A stretch of 64,000 bases of DNA, from NCBI GenBank assembly GCA_003550325.1, contig QKWP01001149.1:99877-163876 (forward strand), in the 5' to 3' direction. The notes under the pieces are model-generated. The model worked only from the letters and a program-made list of their open reading frames with translations. It had not been told where the DNA came from and did not search any database. Numbering within the stretch: position 1 is the first letter of the stretch; the number at the start of each line of letters is the position of its first letter. Positions 43,859-55,739 of this stretch are shown here, in pieces. The position numbers and the translations under genes are program-made. Source of the DNA: Gigaspora rosea. Taxonomy: Eukaryota > Glomeromycota > Glomeromycetes > Diversisporales > Gigasporaceae.

Positions 43859-45734
43859 ATGAATTATTATTTAATTGTAGTTTTTGCGTTTGTTGGTTAC
43901 GTCTTATACAAGTGTTATATTTATCCTTTATATTTATCACCATTACGTAAAATTCCTGGTCCACCTGTTAATAATAATTTTATTCTCGGACATTTTGCCA
44001 CATTTTTAAATCAAGGTGATGTTCATGATTACTTAACAAAAAAATATGGTAGGATAGCTAGGTATCATGGCTTATTTAACAAACCCCATATATCGATTTC
44101 CGATCCAAAACTCGTCCAACAAGTACTGGTAAATCATTCTTATGATTATCCAAAGTTTTTCGTAAACAGAATTGTGGTTAAGAAATTATTTGCTGGTGGT
44201 ATTTTAATTGCTGAAGGAGATTCGCATAAACGACAAAGAAAGATGATGAATCCTTCATTTGCTTTTGCTAATGTCAAGGTATTCTTTTTACAATCATCAA
44301 TGTTATAACTGTTAGAAAAATTAATCATTACAATTTAATTATTACGATTTCAGGAAATGGTTCCAACATTTGTTCAAGCTGGTCATAAATTAAAAGATAT
44401 CTGGATCAAGCAAATTGGGAATAAGAAAGAGGAAAGAATTACTATCACTGCAATAATTCAAAAGATAACTTTAGATGTTATTGGCCTTGTTGGTATGTAG
44501 TATGTATTCCTCTGCACGTTAGATCTTACAATTTTATTTCTAATCATAGCGGTAATTATAATTTCATATTTAATAGGGTTTAATTACGAATTCAATTCTA
44601 TTACTTCAGATACTGAATTAGCTAAAGCATATAGAACATTATTTGGTCGTAATGTTTCACCCTTATTCGTGGCTTTTTCCAACCTCCTACCGTTTTTCAT
44701 GAAACTTCCAATTACTTATAATAACCAATTATATGATTCTATTAAAATTATCAATAATATTTCTGAGAAACTAATTGCTGAGCAAAAAAATGCACCTGTT
44801 CGAGGAAAAGATTTATTGTCTTTATTAGTTAAAGAAAATGAGAGCTTACCTGTTTATGAACAATTAACTCATGAAGAATTAGTTGGTCAGGTAAAAAAAT
44901 TTATTTAAATTATATGTACTGTATGATTTTATTAAATCTATTTAAATTCTAAATTTATCAAATTTCAAGATTATGGTATTACTCGCAGCTGGACACGAAA
45001 CAACTAGTACTACACTATCTTGGGCATTATACTTTCTCGCCAAATATCCTGATATTCAGGATCGTCTTCGTAAAGAAGTACTTGACGTATTTACTGATCG
45101 TAATCATTTACCGACTATTGATGAAATTGACAAATTGAAATATTTAGAATGTATCTTTAAAGAAACTTTAAGGATCATTCCCACGGGTATACTCAATATT
45201 TATGAAATCAATTATTCAACTTATTTGTCTCTGACTTATTCTACTCTTTATTTGTGACTTAAAAGTGCCTGAACTCCGTCGTTATAATTTAAAAGATGAA
45301 ATTATGAACGGTTACGTTATTCCAAAGGTATTTTACTGATAGTTTTTCATAATTCAATTTATTTAATATAAATATAGTATAAAACTTTAAATTTTTTTTT
45401 GTTTTAGGATACGCTATTGACGATTTCTATATACGCGATCCATCATGACCCTTCAATTTGGGGTGATGATGCCGAAAATTTTAACCCATCTCGGTGGCTT
45501 GATCCGGAAATAAAATCAAAAATATCAAATACTCATTTCTTACCTTTTGGTGCTGGACCGAAAAGTTGTTTAGGATTGAAAATAGCACATTTGGAACTTA
45601 AATCTATCTTATCTGTGATTATTAGAAATTTTGAATTTAGATTAGTGGAAGGTTTTACTTTTAAAAAGAAATTTATTGGTTTATCTAAACCCATCCCCGG
45701 AATTGATTTATTTGTTTCAAAAGTGGATTATTAA
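43859..45734 (+). CDS. Cytochrome P450 monooxygenase, copy C (six exons)
   Basis: Third paralogue. Exons: 43859-44278, 44354-44492, 44577-44890, 44970-45186, 45266-45327, 45408-45734, giving 492 aa. Exon 1 has a net loss of one codon relative to A and B (an extra Asn after PPVNN and two residues lost near NQG). Membrane anchor, IPGPP, AAGHETT, ETLR and the haem loop FGAGPKSCLG with its Cys are kept. Differences cluster around the exon 4-6 junctions: IPT instead of VPP, ELRR instead of ELPR, and KDTLLTISI where A and B have KGTPLMISI. Two of these last changes are GGT to GAT and CCA to CTA transitions. It may be active, diverging or beginning to decay. The conserved ATG at 43859 is used. Confidence 0.85.
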
Positions 45735-46230
45735 ATCTTTTCTTTAATAAAATAACTGTTGTTTCGTATAAATAAAATTTCTTGTCTTTAAAACCAGTTT
45801 ATTCAATCACATCAAAATGCTGTAAATTGATTTTATCCTTATTAATTTAATCAACTGAAATTTTCAGATTGTTGAATATTTCTAGTTAATTATATATTTT
45901 TATAGATTGAACTAATTTGAATTTTTTACTTATTACTATTTTACTAAACAATTTTATATAGTAATAAAAAATAAAAGTTATTCAAATTTTTAATAAACGG
46001 TCATGCTATAATTATCATTATAAAAAATACATGATACTTGACTAGAATAATCTCTAGTTTAGCAGTATTGGTGACCAAGCAATAAAAGGTTTCCTACATT
46101 ATTACTGTATATGTCGTAAGTGGGTATGAGATTTAGGATTTTGAATTGCCTAGTTAATTAGAGTTAGAGTTAAATTGTACATATGATAAATTAACCCACT
46201 TAAATTCCGTTTCCACTTACAACATAAGTT
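45735..46230 (+). repeat. Duplicated 3' flank of P450 copy C
   Basis: Matches 6086-6600 and 30099-30580, including the polyadenylation-like AATAAA words just after the stop codon. Confidence 0.7.
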
Positions 46231-46715
46231 ATATATTATAGTACACTCTCAATTAGGAATTTAAATTAAAAAAAGTTTATTTTATAATTCAACGTAGTAC
46301 GTAAAAATTCCTACTTATTTTGAAACCCTAAATATTTATTTTTTTGTACCGTTTAATTGCACAAAAATTGTTTCATAGTTTCGAATTGAATTATATTAGT
46401 CGTGGTCAAAATTAATTTAATGCCGGCTGAATCAAATGATTAACACGATATAAGATTAAATGGTTAGAAAATTTTTAGGCGCCTACTTTTTATTAGTTTA
46501 ATATCAAAAATTGATTAATTTATTACGAATAATTAAATTACTATGTCATGTTGCATTGGATGGACGACAATTATATATCAAATTTATGTAAGGTCTACTA
46601 GTAAAATTGCTAGTAAATTATTTTTATTTATTTATTTATTTATTTTTTTTTGTAATATAATTTTGCAATATAATGATCAGGATGGTTGGTTATGTCATAT
46701 AATATTAAATATTAA
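46220..46715 (+). repeat. Dispersed repeat shared with 22300-22770
   Basis: See the 22.3-kb copy for the shared words. A small open frame (46543-46815) inside is not conserved in the other copies. Confidence 0.65.
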
Positions 46716-47339
46716 AGAATGTCCGAACATTTTTAAATTTGAACGAATTACGTTATTTTTTCGAATGTTTTGGCTTATATCAATCTTAAACTTATTTATA
46801 ACAAGATTACGTTAAATTTTCATGCCACACTTCTATGTTAACATTTAAATTCGAACAAAAAATAAATAAAGACAAAGAGACAGAAGAAATAGAAAATTTT
46901 TGATGGGCACAAAATGTCTACTTTAAAATACGAATTTTTTAATGTAACTTTGTTAGAAATATGCTTGATTAAGTTTATGTTAAAAGATTGAAAAAGTAAT
47001 AAAATTCGTCCTATACATCTAAAAAAGATTTTTTTAAATAATAGTATTCACATATAAGCTAAATGTTCTTTAATAATAGCAATCTTAACTTATAAGCTAT
47101 CACGATCACTATATAAGTTATGTACGGTTATGTTGTTACATATGATAGCATAAAAAAATCTTAGATAATGGATTTTTATATGATTTCTCATATAGGTTAT
47201 GGCTACTTTAGATATTTCAAGTAACTACATCGGATATATGAAGTAGCTACTTTATATATCTTAAAACTTTTATACTATAACATTTTACCGATTTAATTTT
47301 TTTTTGATTTTAACTTGGAAATAACCCAACACTAGTATA
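46716..47339. other. AT-rich intergenic, no gene seen
   Basis: No supported coding or structural feature. Confidence 0.5.
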
Positions 47340-47700
47340 CTTTATTTTTAATTTTTTTTTATTAAATATATTAGGTTTATAAATTTTAAGCATTTGACAG
47401 AAATGTAAACACTAACAATATTATATTAATAAATATTTTTTTACTATGCAAGTAGCATCTAATCGTTTTGTAATTTACTTTAATATTTTCATATATTAAG
47501 ATAATTCTTTCCTTGAATCAGTACAGGATTGAACATTTGTCGTGCCCAATTTTGATTATATTATTCAATCAAATTATCGAATGTTAAGTGGTTAAAAGTG
47601 CAAAATATCTTTTAACTAATTTGAAATTAATAAAAGATGTTATTTTGTATATTAATATTCTATATTACTTTCTAATCTATAATTTATGCATGATAAAATT
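47340..47700 (+). repeat. Dispersed repeat shared with 39330-39780
   Basis: Less AT-shifted of the two copies (for example GGATTGAACATTTGTCGTGC against AGATTAAACATTTAGCATGC at 39.5 kb). Confidence 0.65.
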
Positions 47701-47852
47701 ATCAAACGTATTAATTAATAAATAACTATTGCTCTTCTTATATCATATAAACAAGTATTATAAATTTGAAAAGCTTATTGAAAAAATATTGAAATTCTTT
47801 ATACTGATAAACTTAATTTCATCATCATAGCAAAAAAGTTATATTGATCATT

Positions 47853-47961
47853 GGTCCGTCCGATCTAACTCTATTCAGTCCTATTCAGTCCTGGACCGCA
47901 GTCCTGTACGCCCTTTTTAAGAGGCTGGGCAGCCTTTTAACCAGGATGGACCGGACGGACC
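47853..47961. repeat. Short GC-rich inverted repeat with GGTCCGTCCG ends
   Basis: GGTCCGTCCG at 47853 pairs with CGGACGGACC ending at 47961. GCAGTCC/TTCAGTCC words lie between. It is probably a tiny MITE and resembles the GGACC-rich tract at 58184-58325. Confidence 0.55.
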
Positions 47962-48289
47962 GATTAACAACCCTAGTTGTAACTGGTAACGTGACCTGGC
48001 TATAGTCGTCTGAAACATGGTCTAAGCCATATGACTCGGGACCTTATATGCGACATGAGGGACTACTATTGCCCCCGTTGTCAATAGTAGCAAAGCCTTA
48101 ATGCAACTCACATTGTATATAAACCTTCAATTCCGTATAGCTTAACAAACATTAAATAAATTAAAAAAAAAGTAATACCAAATATTCATGTTTTTAACTT
48201 GTACTGATATATATCCACAATTGTTTGTCGCACATCGAAATCTAATCTATCCTGATATTATTAAAACGATAAGACTGCAACGATTTATA
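47962..48289. other. Intergenic, no gene seen
   Basis: No supported feature. Confidence 0.5.
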
Positions 48290-48358
48290 TTAGGCCATGC
48301 AAAGTTAATTTTTGTTTTGCATAACCTGGTGTTTCAAAATTCCGGTTAGTGAATCGAT

Positions 48359-48415
<57 letters not shown>

Positions 48416-48990
48416 TATTGGCCTAAATTAATGGGTTCGTATTATTTCGCCGACAATCACTTCACCGACATAACATTTTACCGACAAATACTTACCGACA
48501 AGTTCATTTTACCGACAGTTTGTTTCACCGAAGTTCATTTCACCGACAAGTATTTTTTCAAAAAGCACCCTAACTTTAGCCCTAATTCTACCTAATTCTA
48601 CCCTGACCCTAACGACAATGACCAGAATTACTTTGTCGGTGAAATGAGCTTCGGTGAAATAAACTGTCGGTAAAATGAACGTGTCGGTGAATAATTGTCG
48701 GTGAAATGTTATGTCGGTGAAGTGATTGTCGATTAATTGATTGCCACCCTAAATTAATTCATGTTCACATCTAAGGTCACACAAAGTTAATTTTTCGGTT
48801 TGCATAACTTGGATTTGTTTTTTTTTATCGGACCTATCGTATAATTCCGGAAAATTAAGGTCATCATCAGGTGACACCGGAGAAAAAATTTAAATGACAA
48901 AAATGGAATAATTGGCACAATAGGAATTTAAAAAAAATTTTTTTTGAAAAATTGGGTCAGCGGGTTATACAAAATGAAAAAATTTGTGAC
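48290..48990 (+). repeat. Repeat with GGCCATGCAAAGTTAATTTT ends, paralogous to 62290-62670
   Basis: The sequence outside the MITE at 48433-48749 matches the reverse complement of 62290-62670, including a T-run/A-run, TTAAGGTCATCA-type words and AATTGGCACA. The 62-kb copy lacks the MITE and so gives an empty site. Confidence 0.65.
48433..48749. mobile_element. 317-bp MITE with TCACCGACA repeats and 9-bp TSD (Mutator-like)
   Basis: Both arms consist of TTCACCGACA/TTTACCGACA words and their inverse TGTCGGTGAAAT, so the element folds into a long hairpin. Identical 9-mers TAAATTAAT flank it (48424-48432 and 48750-48758). The unoccupied site is present as ATTAATTTA at 62545-62553. The centre contains CACCCTAAC and GACCCTAACG. 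Confidence 0.8.
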
Positions 48991-49390
48991 CTAATAAATA
49001 ATCACTGTGATAATATATATACACAATTGTTTGTTGCACATCAAAAATCTAATTTATTAAATCGATAAGACTGTGTTAACTATTTATATAATAAATAATC
49101 ACTGCTAAAAACACAACAAAGATTAATTGAATTAGCTTTTTCTTATACGGTTAACTGAATTACCTTTTTCTATATATTTAATTGAATTAATAATACCTAA
49201 TATGTTTCTTTATCATTATATTATTCATTCAATTACCACTATCGGATCTTCCGTTCCTGGTTTTGCGTGACAACGTCGCGCAGCTTTCTAGTGGTTTCAG
49301 CCATGTCAGTCCACCAAATCTTAATTTTGGTTGGTCAGCGTGATTGTCGATCTTTCCGTTTTCATTTTTGCTGATGTTTTCGGAACTATG
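48991..49390. other. AT-rich intergenic, no gene seen
   Basis: No supported feature. Confidence 0.5.
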
Positions 49391-49399
49391 CTAAGAATC

Positions 49400-50450
49400 G
49401 CATGACGATAGTCATGCTAAGGTTATTATCGCGAGGATCCTCACATGCAACAAAGCCCCAAAGATGAGATTATGAAATTGCTATTTATGGTTAGTTAGGG
49501 ATTAAGTTAATTTTTTGGTTAACATCACCCCCCCCCCAGCTGAAGTCTCCCTCACCTCCCCCGAAAACGAACAGCCAATCAAAACGCTGGATGACTCTCA
49601 ACAGTCACCTGATTTATATCAACCAATGAAATTGGCCCATCTTAGTCATTTTTATATGTTCGTTTCATATGTTCGTTTCATTTTACCCCCCTCCCGAGAG
49701 TCCTGGAAAATGATGTTAACCAAAGAATCAGCTTCAAACGGCCTAAGAAGGAAATATAGAAGATTAAAGAGAAAAATTTGGAAACGATAAGTGCTTTTTC
49801 TTCGCGCCTGACTTTGGTCTGGCTCTCTCACTTCGAAATAAACACAAATCAAAAATTTGCTCAGCTATGGTTACGAATATGAAATAGGAGTAAAAAAAAA
49901 AAACATTCACGTATGACCAAAAATCAGCTGATACAAATAATTCTAACGAAATGTATACGTAAAGTGCAATAAATCTAAGAATCACGATCATGCCTTATAA
50001 TGACAAACACATGCATTGAAATCCTAAATCATTAACAACAATAAACGTGCATGTAAATACTTTATTGAAGTCGATAATTTAAGAAATATGAATTTTAATG
50101 TGTATCTAATTGGCGTAATCTCGTAATCTGTAACCTATATTCAATTTACACATTAAAATAAATTATTAACTTTAATAAATTTAAGTATTTAATTTCATTG
50201 ATTATGTTTTGTCTCTATAAGGTGTGTAATTGTGGTGTATAGATTTCATGCATTGTACGTACATGCGTACGTACATATATAGCTTATAATTTTTAATATT
50301 ATAACTAAACCTATGATAACCAATAAGAAATTTTCCGCTCCTGATTTTAGCGCAACTACGTTGCGCAGCTACCTTATTAATAATAACTATATCAATGCAG
50401 ATTATATTGCGATTAATAAATACAGTACAAAATGTATAAATACAACAAGT
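49400..50450 (+). repeat. Segmental duplication shared with 41190-42000
   Basis: Second copy of the 41-kb segment, carrying the MITE at 49506-49743. Small open frames on either strand here differ between copies and are not supported. Confidence 0.7.
49506..49743. mobile_element. PIF/Harbinger-like MITE, 238 bp
   Basis: Flanked by TAA at 49503-49505 and 49744-49746. The paralogous site at about 41262-41275 (TTAGGGAATAAGAAAG) lacks the insertion and has a single TAA. Internal inverted repeats are TTGGTTAACATCA and TGATGTTAACCAA, with C-runs next to the left one. The outer ends are asymmetrical, so the left terminus may be eroded. Confidence 0.65.
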
Positions 50451-52040
50451 CATGCGCCTGCCATGCGCTGTGAGTTTTTTTTTTCGCGTGGTCACTGCTA
50501 TCTAATCGAATGATTTTAAAATTTTTATTAAGAACTTGTTCGCAGTTCAGTATTTGCATATAAGATGCGTTTGATTCTGAATTAATTAGTTTTAGTTTTA
50601 TTATGGGTTATTTCAATAGTTTTATTGTACGATCATTTATATTGGGATTAAGGTCGAGCTAATTTACGTTGAAGATTATTATAATTATACTATGAGTTAT
50701 TGTAAGAATTTTTATTGTGGGATTTATTTTTTTACCTTATCTAATTTAGTAATGATTAAAATCGGTTAGTTTCGCTCAATGAAAAACTCTGCCTATTTGC
50801 TGTGCTATAGTTGGCTGTTCTTGCCTTTTTACTTTAATCTTTGTCTGCCCCCTCCTGGTGGTCGAACCGTGGAAATCCAGAATTCCCATAATGACATTTT
50901 CCTAGACCAGTCCACATATGTTTTATTAAAATTACAGCTGTTTTCAAAAAGGTGTGAACGATCAGGGATCACCATATCATGGGAAATCCACGATATTTCC
51001 CAAATNCGCTTCTAACAGAGAAAGATTCTCACCAATTTCCCAATAGAAATAGTTTTTATAATTCAATAAAATAATACTATTTTAAGTAAAGATAAATTTT
51101 AATAGATGAATTAAGAAATTTTTAATAAATTCCTAAAAACAGTAGTCATCTTGAGTCTTGCAACTTTTATATATGTCATATGATTTTGCTTTTACAGTAA
51201 ATCAACTATTGATCAATTAAAAATTGTGCTTTAACGCATCTCTTAAAGTAAAACTTTGTTGCTAAATAATTTTTTTATTTAATCTTGATAGCCCATTGTT
51301 GCATCGTGAAAAAGTGAAAAATTAAAAGAATCTTTTAGAGTTATTTAATAATTATAATGCAATCAAAAGAAACTTGTTCTTCTGCCGTGAAAATTCGTGT
51401 ATACGCATATTTGACAGCTTCAGTTCGATTGTCTCTACGGGTGGTTTTGTAATATCACATTTGCATTTTTGTGAATGCAAATCAACTCCACAGTATACCT
51501 AAACACTTTCGACAATCCCTCTTTTGTATATAAGTTTTGTATCTAGTGCATCCGCCATCAATATTAATACGATTATAAAAACAAATTAATATACATTGCA
51601 ATAATGCGTTAATGATAACGATTAGAAAGGGTATCACGCTCTAATCAGTATGAGGTGCTTAATTGTTAAATGTCTAATAATATTAAAATTACAACGGGCG
51701 TCAATAATTATCTAACCTAAAATATGTACTTATTAAGCATCTCTCACTGATAAGTGCATGATGCCCGTCTCTAATAATGATAAAGTTAATTATTAAATTT
51801 CTGATTTCCCGATTCCCCATATGGGTATATGTCATAAAAATCACCTGTTCACACCTTTTTGAAACAGTTATAATTAAAATTAACTTTCTATTGTGTAAAA
51901 CAGTAAAAGGTTCTGTCAGAATAAAGTTTACGGATGATCAATTTAAATATCTATCCTTATAGTTATTAATAAATATAATAAGGAAAATTATAAATGGCCA
52001 TGGCGACCCTAATATGGGTTAGCAAGATTAGTCGGTTTGC
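50451..52040. other. Intergenic with a distant inverted repeat, no gene seen
   Basis: TGTTTTCAAAAAGGTGTGAAC at about 50940 and its inverse GTTCACACCTTTTTGAAACA at about 51847 face each other about 900 bp apart. An N at 51006 interrupts the left flank. Short open frames (50779-51015, 51777-51962) are not supported by any family. Confidence 0.45.
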
Positions 52041-52044
52041 CCCT

Positions 52045-52105
52045 AATCCGATCTAGATTTAGATCGATCTTTTTTGATCTAGATTTAGATCGATCTTTTT
52101 TTTTT
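52045..52105 (+). repeat. GATCTAGATTTAGATCGATC tandem pair
   Basis: The 20-mer and a T-run occur twice in succession. GATC-rich and palindromic. Confidence 0.75.
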
Positions 52106-52169
52106 AATCTTTTGCTTTGATTTTGTTTTGCGTTGTTTTGTCTTTTTCTTTTTTTCTTTAGTAGGCTTA

Positions 52170-53420
52170 CTTCACTTGTGATTAGCTGTTAGAACCGGGA
52201 ACTTTGTAAGATAAGTTTTTTTTTTTTTTGTTTTTTTTTTGTTTTGCTTTTTTTCTTTGAACGAATACTAACTTTTTTTCGTAGGTTTGCCTTGCTTAGC
52301 ATTGCTTAAAACCGAATGGGAAGTGGAATCTTGTGGAATAAGTAGTTTCGTCGTAGGTTTTTTTTTCCTTTTATTTTAATTTTTTTTTTGATTTGTTTCT
52401 TTCTTTAACTAAGCTTTCGTCATTCCAGTGCCATCGGTTTTGGAGATTCCAGGGCTTTCGTCATTTCGGTCTTATGGTTTCGATTCGTCTCTTTGGTTGT
52501 GCTGGTCGTAGGTTTGTTAAAACCGAATAGGTAGTTGGGATCTTGTGGAATAAGTAGTTTCAGCGTTGGATTTTTTTTTCTTCGCCAAAAACCGTAGAAC
52601 TGGGAACTTGTAAGGTAATTTTTTTCTTTATTTTAATTTTTTTTTTGTTTTGTGTTCTTTAGTTAACTGTCTTTCGTTATTCCAGTGCCATCGATTTTGG
52701 AGATTCCAGGCTTTCGTCGTTTCAGTGTTATGGTTTCAATTCGTCTTTTCGGTTGCGGTCATTGGATTTTCTTTTTTCTTCACTGAAAACCGTAAAACTG
52801 GGAACTTGTAAGGTAATGTTTTTATTTTAATTTTTTTTTTGTTTTGTGTTCTTTCGTTAACTGTCTTTTGTCATTCCAGTGCTGTCGGTTTTGGAGATTC
52901 CAGGCTTTCATCGTTTCGGTGTTATGGTTTCTATTGCGGTCGTTAGATTTTTTTTTCTTCGCTGAAAACTGTAGAAATGGGAACTTGTAAGGTAATGTTT
53001 TTCTTTATTTTAATTTTTTTTTTGTTTTGTGTTCTTTAGTTAACTGTCTTTTGTTATTCCAGTGCCGTCGGTTTTGAAGATTCCAGGCTTTCGTCGTTTC
53101 GGTATTATGGTTTCAATTCGTCTTTTCGGTTGCGGTCATCGGATTTTTTTTTTTTAGCTGAAAACCGTAGAACTGGGATCTTGTAAGATAATTTTTTTCT
53201 TTATTTTATTTATTTTTTTTTTGGTTTGTTATTTTTTCTTTCTTTAACTTTCTTTTTCTGAGCTTTCGCCAGTCCAGTGTTATCGGTTTTGGATTCCAGG
53301 CTTTCATCGTTTCGGTACCGTAATTGAAAAAATTCTAGGGTTTTATCGTTTTGGTACGTCTTTTCGGTTGAGCTAGTAATATCATTTGTGGTGATTCCAG
53401 TCTTTCGTCTTTCGTTTTTC
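52170..53420 (+). repeat. Tandem array of five to six units of about 180-250 bp
   Basis: Each unit carries, in order, CATTCCAGTG[CT]C[AG]TCGGTTT, GAGATTCCAGGCTTTCGTC, TTATGGTTTC, a T-run with CTTCGC[CT], GAAAACCGTAGAACTGGGA, CTTGTAAGGTAAT and a TTTTATTTTAATTTTTTTT tract. Unit starts are near 52423, 52670, 52866, 53045 and 53265. The strand is strongly T/G-biased. No frame is conserved through the units. Confidence 0.8.
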
Positions 53421-53895
53421 GATGTCGTCAGTATTTTAATTCGGCAATGTGAAGTAGATTTTTTTTTTATGCGCGAATATTTTTTTTTATACGCGAATAA
53501 ATTTTTTTTTTNATTACTACTCGTTATAAGATTTACATTTCAAAATCAGATCACACATGCATTAATTAGCAACACTAAACAGGCATAATTTCAAAAAAAA
53601 TAGTATCTCATATTACAGTATTATTAGTCATAGTCAAGTTACAACATATAAATGTCATTTTTGAAAGTATTCACCGATCACAACATATTTACACACATTC
53701 ACGAGTATATTCCCACACTATCTTTTACATTGCACATGTCATCATCCTGTGTTGTCAAAATCACCATAACACTTGCCTGAATTAGAAAAACGAAAACCAT
53801 TACCTTACTAAAAAAGGATTCTTCAAAAATCAGCATAGCGAACATCAAAAAAGTTAAACGGAAACCATCCCTCACACATTTCATGTTGCACAAGA
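53421..53895. other. Intergenic with an N, no gene seen
   Basis: An N at 53512 lies in a T-run. ATGCGCGAATATTTTTTTTT and TACGCGAATAAATTTTTTTT repeat just before it. No gene supported. Confidence 0.5.
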
Positions 53896-53899
53896 GACG

Positions 53900-55490
53900 T
53901 GATCGTACTGGTATTAAGGTTAGGTGATTGTTTCTATTTTGGTAATAAAATTATGTAGTATTTTATCGTTTAACTTTTGAATCACTAATTTATCTTTTTA
54001 ATCATTTGTATTTTTTTTTTATTATATAAGAGCATGAATTTTTTTTTTTAAGAGTGCGAGATTTTTTTTTAGCCCATTATGTAATAATATTGTAATAATT
54101 ATTATTAATAAAATTTATGTTATTGTTATGAAATAATGTTGTAACCGTTTTTGATTGGGTTCAACCTAAAAAAAATTTTGATCGGATCCGAACTTCTATG
54201 GGTTCGTCACACATAAAGATGGTTATTACATGAAAGATTTTTATTGGTTGGTCACGGGGTCACCATGGCGACAGGTCACCATAAACTAATGCCCATATAA
54301 TAAAATGAATTCTACCTTTTTTTTTTAAATTGGCCTCAGTGTTTTTTTTATTTTTAACACATTATATACTCATAAAAAAATTACAATTTTCATAAATAAA
54401 AAAATAATAATTAATCAGTGATCTCGAATAACTCAATTGTTTGGCTAATCTCTTCTTCGGCAATCTTAAAAATAGGCTTTTTTGTATTTTTTTGGTTAAT
54501 TTTTTTATGTCGCTCTTGCTTTGTTTTTTTATTTTATGTTTTTTCTTGTAGTTTGTAATTCAGTGAAGTGTAACTTTAAATAGATTTTGTAACTAATAGG
54601 AGTGGAGTTAATGTTGTTGATACGAAATTTGACAGGATTTTGTTGATTTGAGCGTAACGATCATATAATAATCAGCACCATCATCATTAAAAAGGGATAT
54701 TTGGCACCGTTATCCCCCAACTCTGCCTTATTATGAGGATGATTTACGAATTTTAATTCTGAAATCCTTTAATTATGGATTTTTGATGTTATTTTTAGTT
54801 TAATACTGTAATAATGATTTTACTTTTTCTTTATTCAGAAATCTCATAGTCCAAATATAAAAAATATTATTAATCAAAAATTGCACACATGAATTGATTA
54901 CATTTTAGTACATACCTCAATTATCGTATCAATTTTCTACCCGATAAGGTAAGGTGATTGTTTCTGTTTTGGTAATGTAGTTATGCAATATTTCATTTAT
55001 GCAATTTAGTATCACGAATTTACTTTTTAAATTGTCATTTGCATTTTTTTTTATTATATATACAACCGTCATTCGGTAAAATACGGAAAATATAAACATT
55101 CACTAGCATTGTAAGAAAAAATTATAATTATAATTGCATGAATAAACTCGTTGTGAACCAATAAAGTTAATATGGTTTAAATAAAGCGCTTTGATAGTAT
55201 TTTTATGATATTGCATTTGTTCTTTATTTGGGAATTTCATAGACCTAATTTTAAGATAATGAAGTTAACCAAAAATAGCACACATTAATTAGTACTATAC
55301 CTCAATTATCTCTTTGAATGAACAAACTCTAAAAATCAATTTACTACCGATAAAGGTTAGACGATTGTTTTCTATTTTGGTAATAAAATTATGCAGTATT
55401 TTATTCGTTTAACTTTTGAATCACTAATTTACCTTTTTAATCATTTGTATTTTTTTTTTTATTATATATACAACCGTCATCCGTGAAGCG
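53900..55490 (+). repeat. Three direct copies of a 130-bp repeat in AT-rich DNA
   Basis: The block with GGTTAGGTGATTGTTTCTAT, TTTGGTAATAAAATTATG and AATCATTTGTATTTTTTTTT occurs near 53920, 54950 and 55355. The last two copies share a longer unit that begins near TTTCATAGACC/TCTCATAGTCC (54830 and 55230). Between them lie T-runs and no gene. Confidence 0.65.
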
Positions 55491-55504
55491 AAAAAATTAG
55501 AGCG

Positions 55505-55590
55505 CTCTCTCTAGAGCTCGCGCTGCGCAATGCACTGCTCAAGTTCAAGAGCTAGAGAAAGAGATAGAGATAGAGATAGAGATTCAACTA
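55505..55590. repeat. GC-rich palindromic word and (GAGATA)n
   Basis: AGAGCTCGCGCTGCGCAATG is followed by about four GAGATA units. Low complexity, and the cause of an apparent Ser/Leu repeat in a minus-strand frame. Confidence 0.7.
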
Positions 55591-55739
55591 CAATCTGTTG
55601 AAATACATGAAACCTATAACTACCAAAAAAAGCATTTAAAAGAAAATCAATTTCCAAAAAAATATTGTATCCAAACCAAAATTCCCAAAAAAAGTAATTC
55701 AAAGTAACACCAAGCGCTAACAATTATTTCTAAATGCTA

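Noticed and set aside
52170-53420. CRISPR-like array
   Set aside because: Units diverge throughout with no constant repeat/unique spacer pattern, and the genome is eukaryotic.
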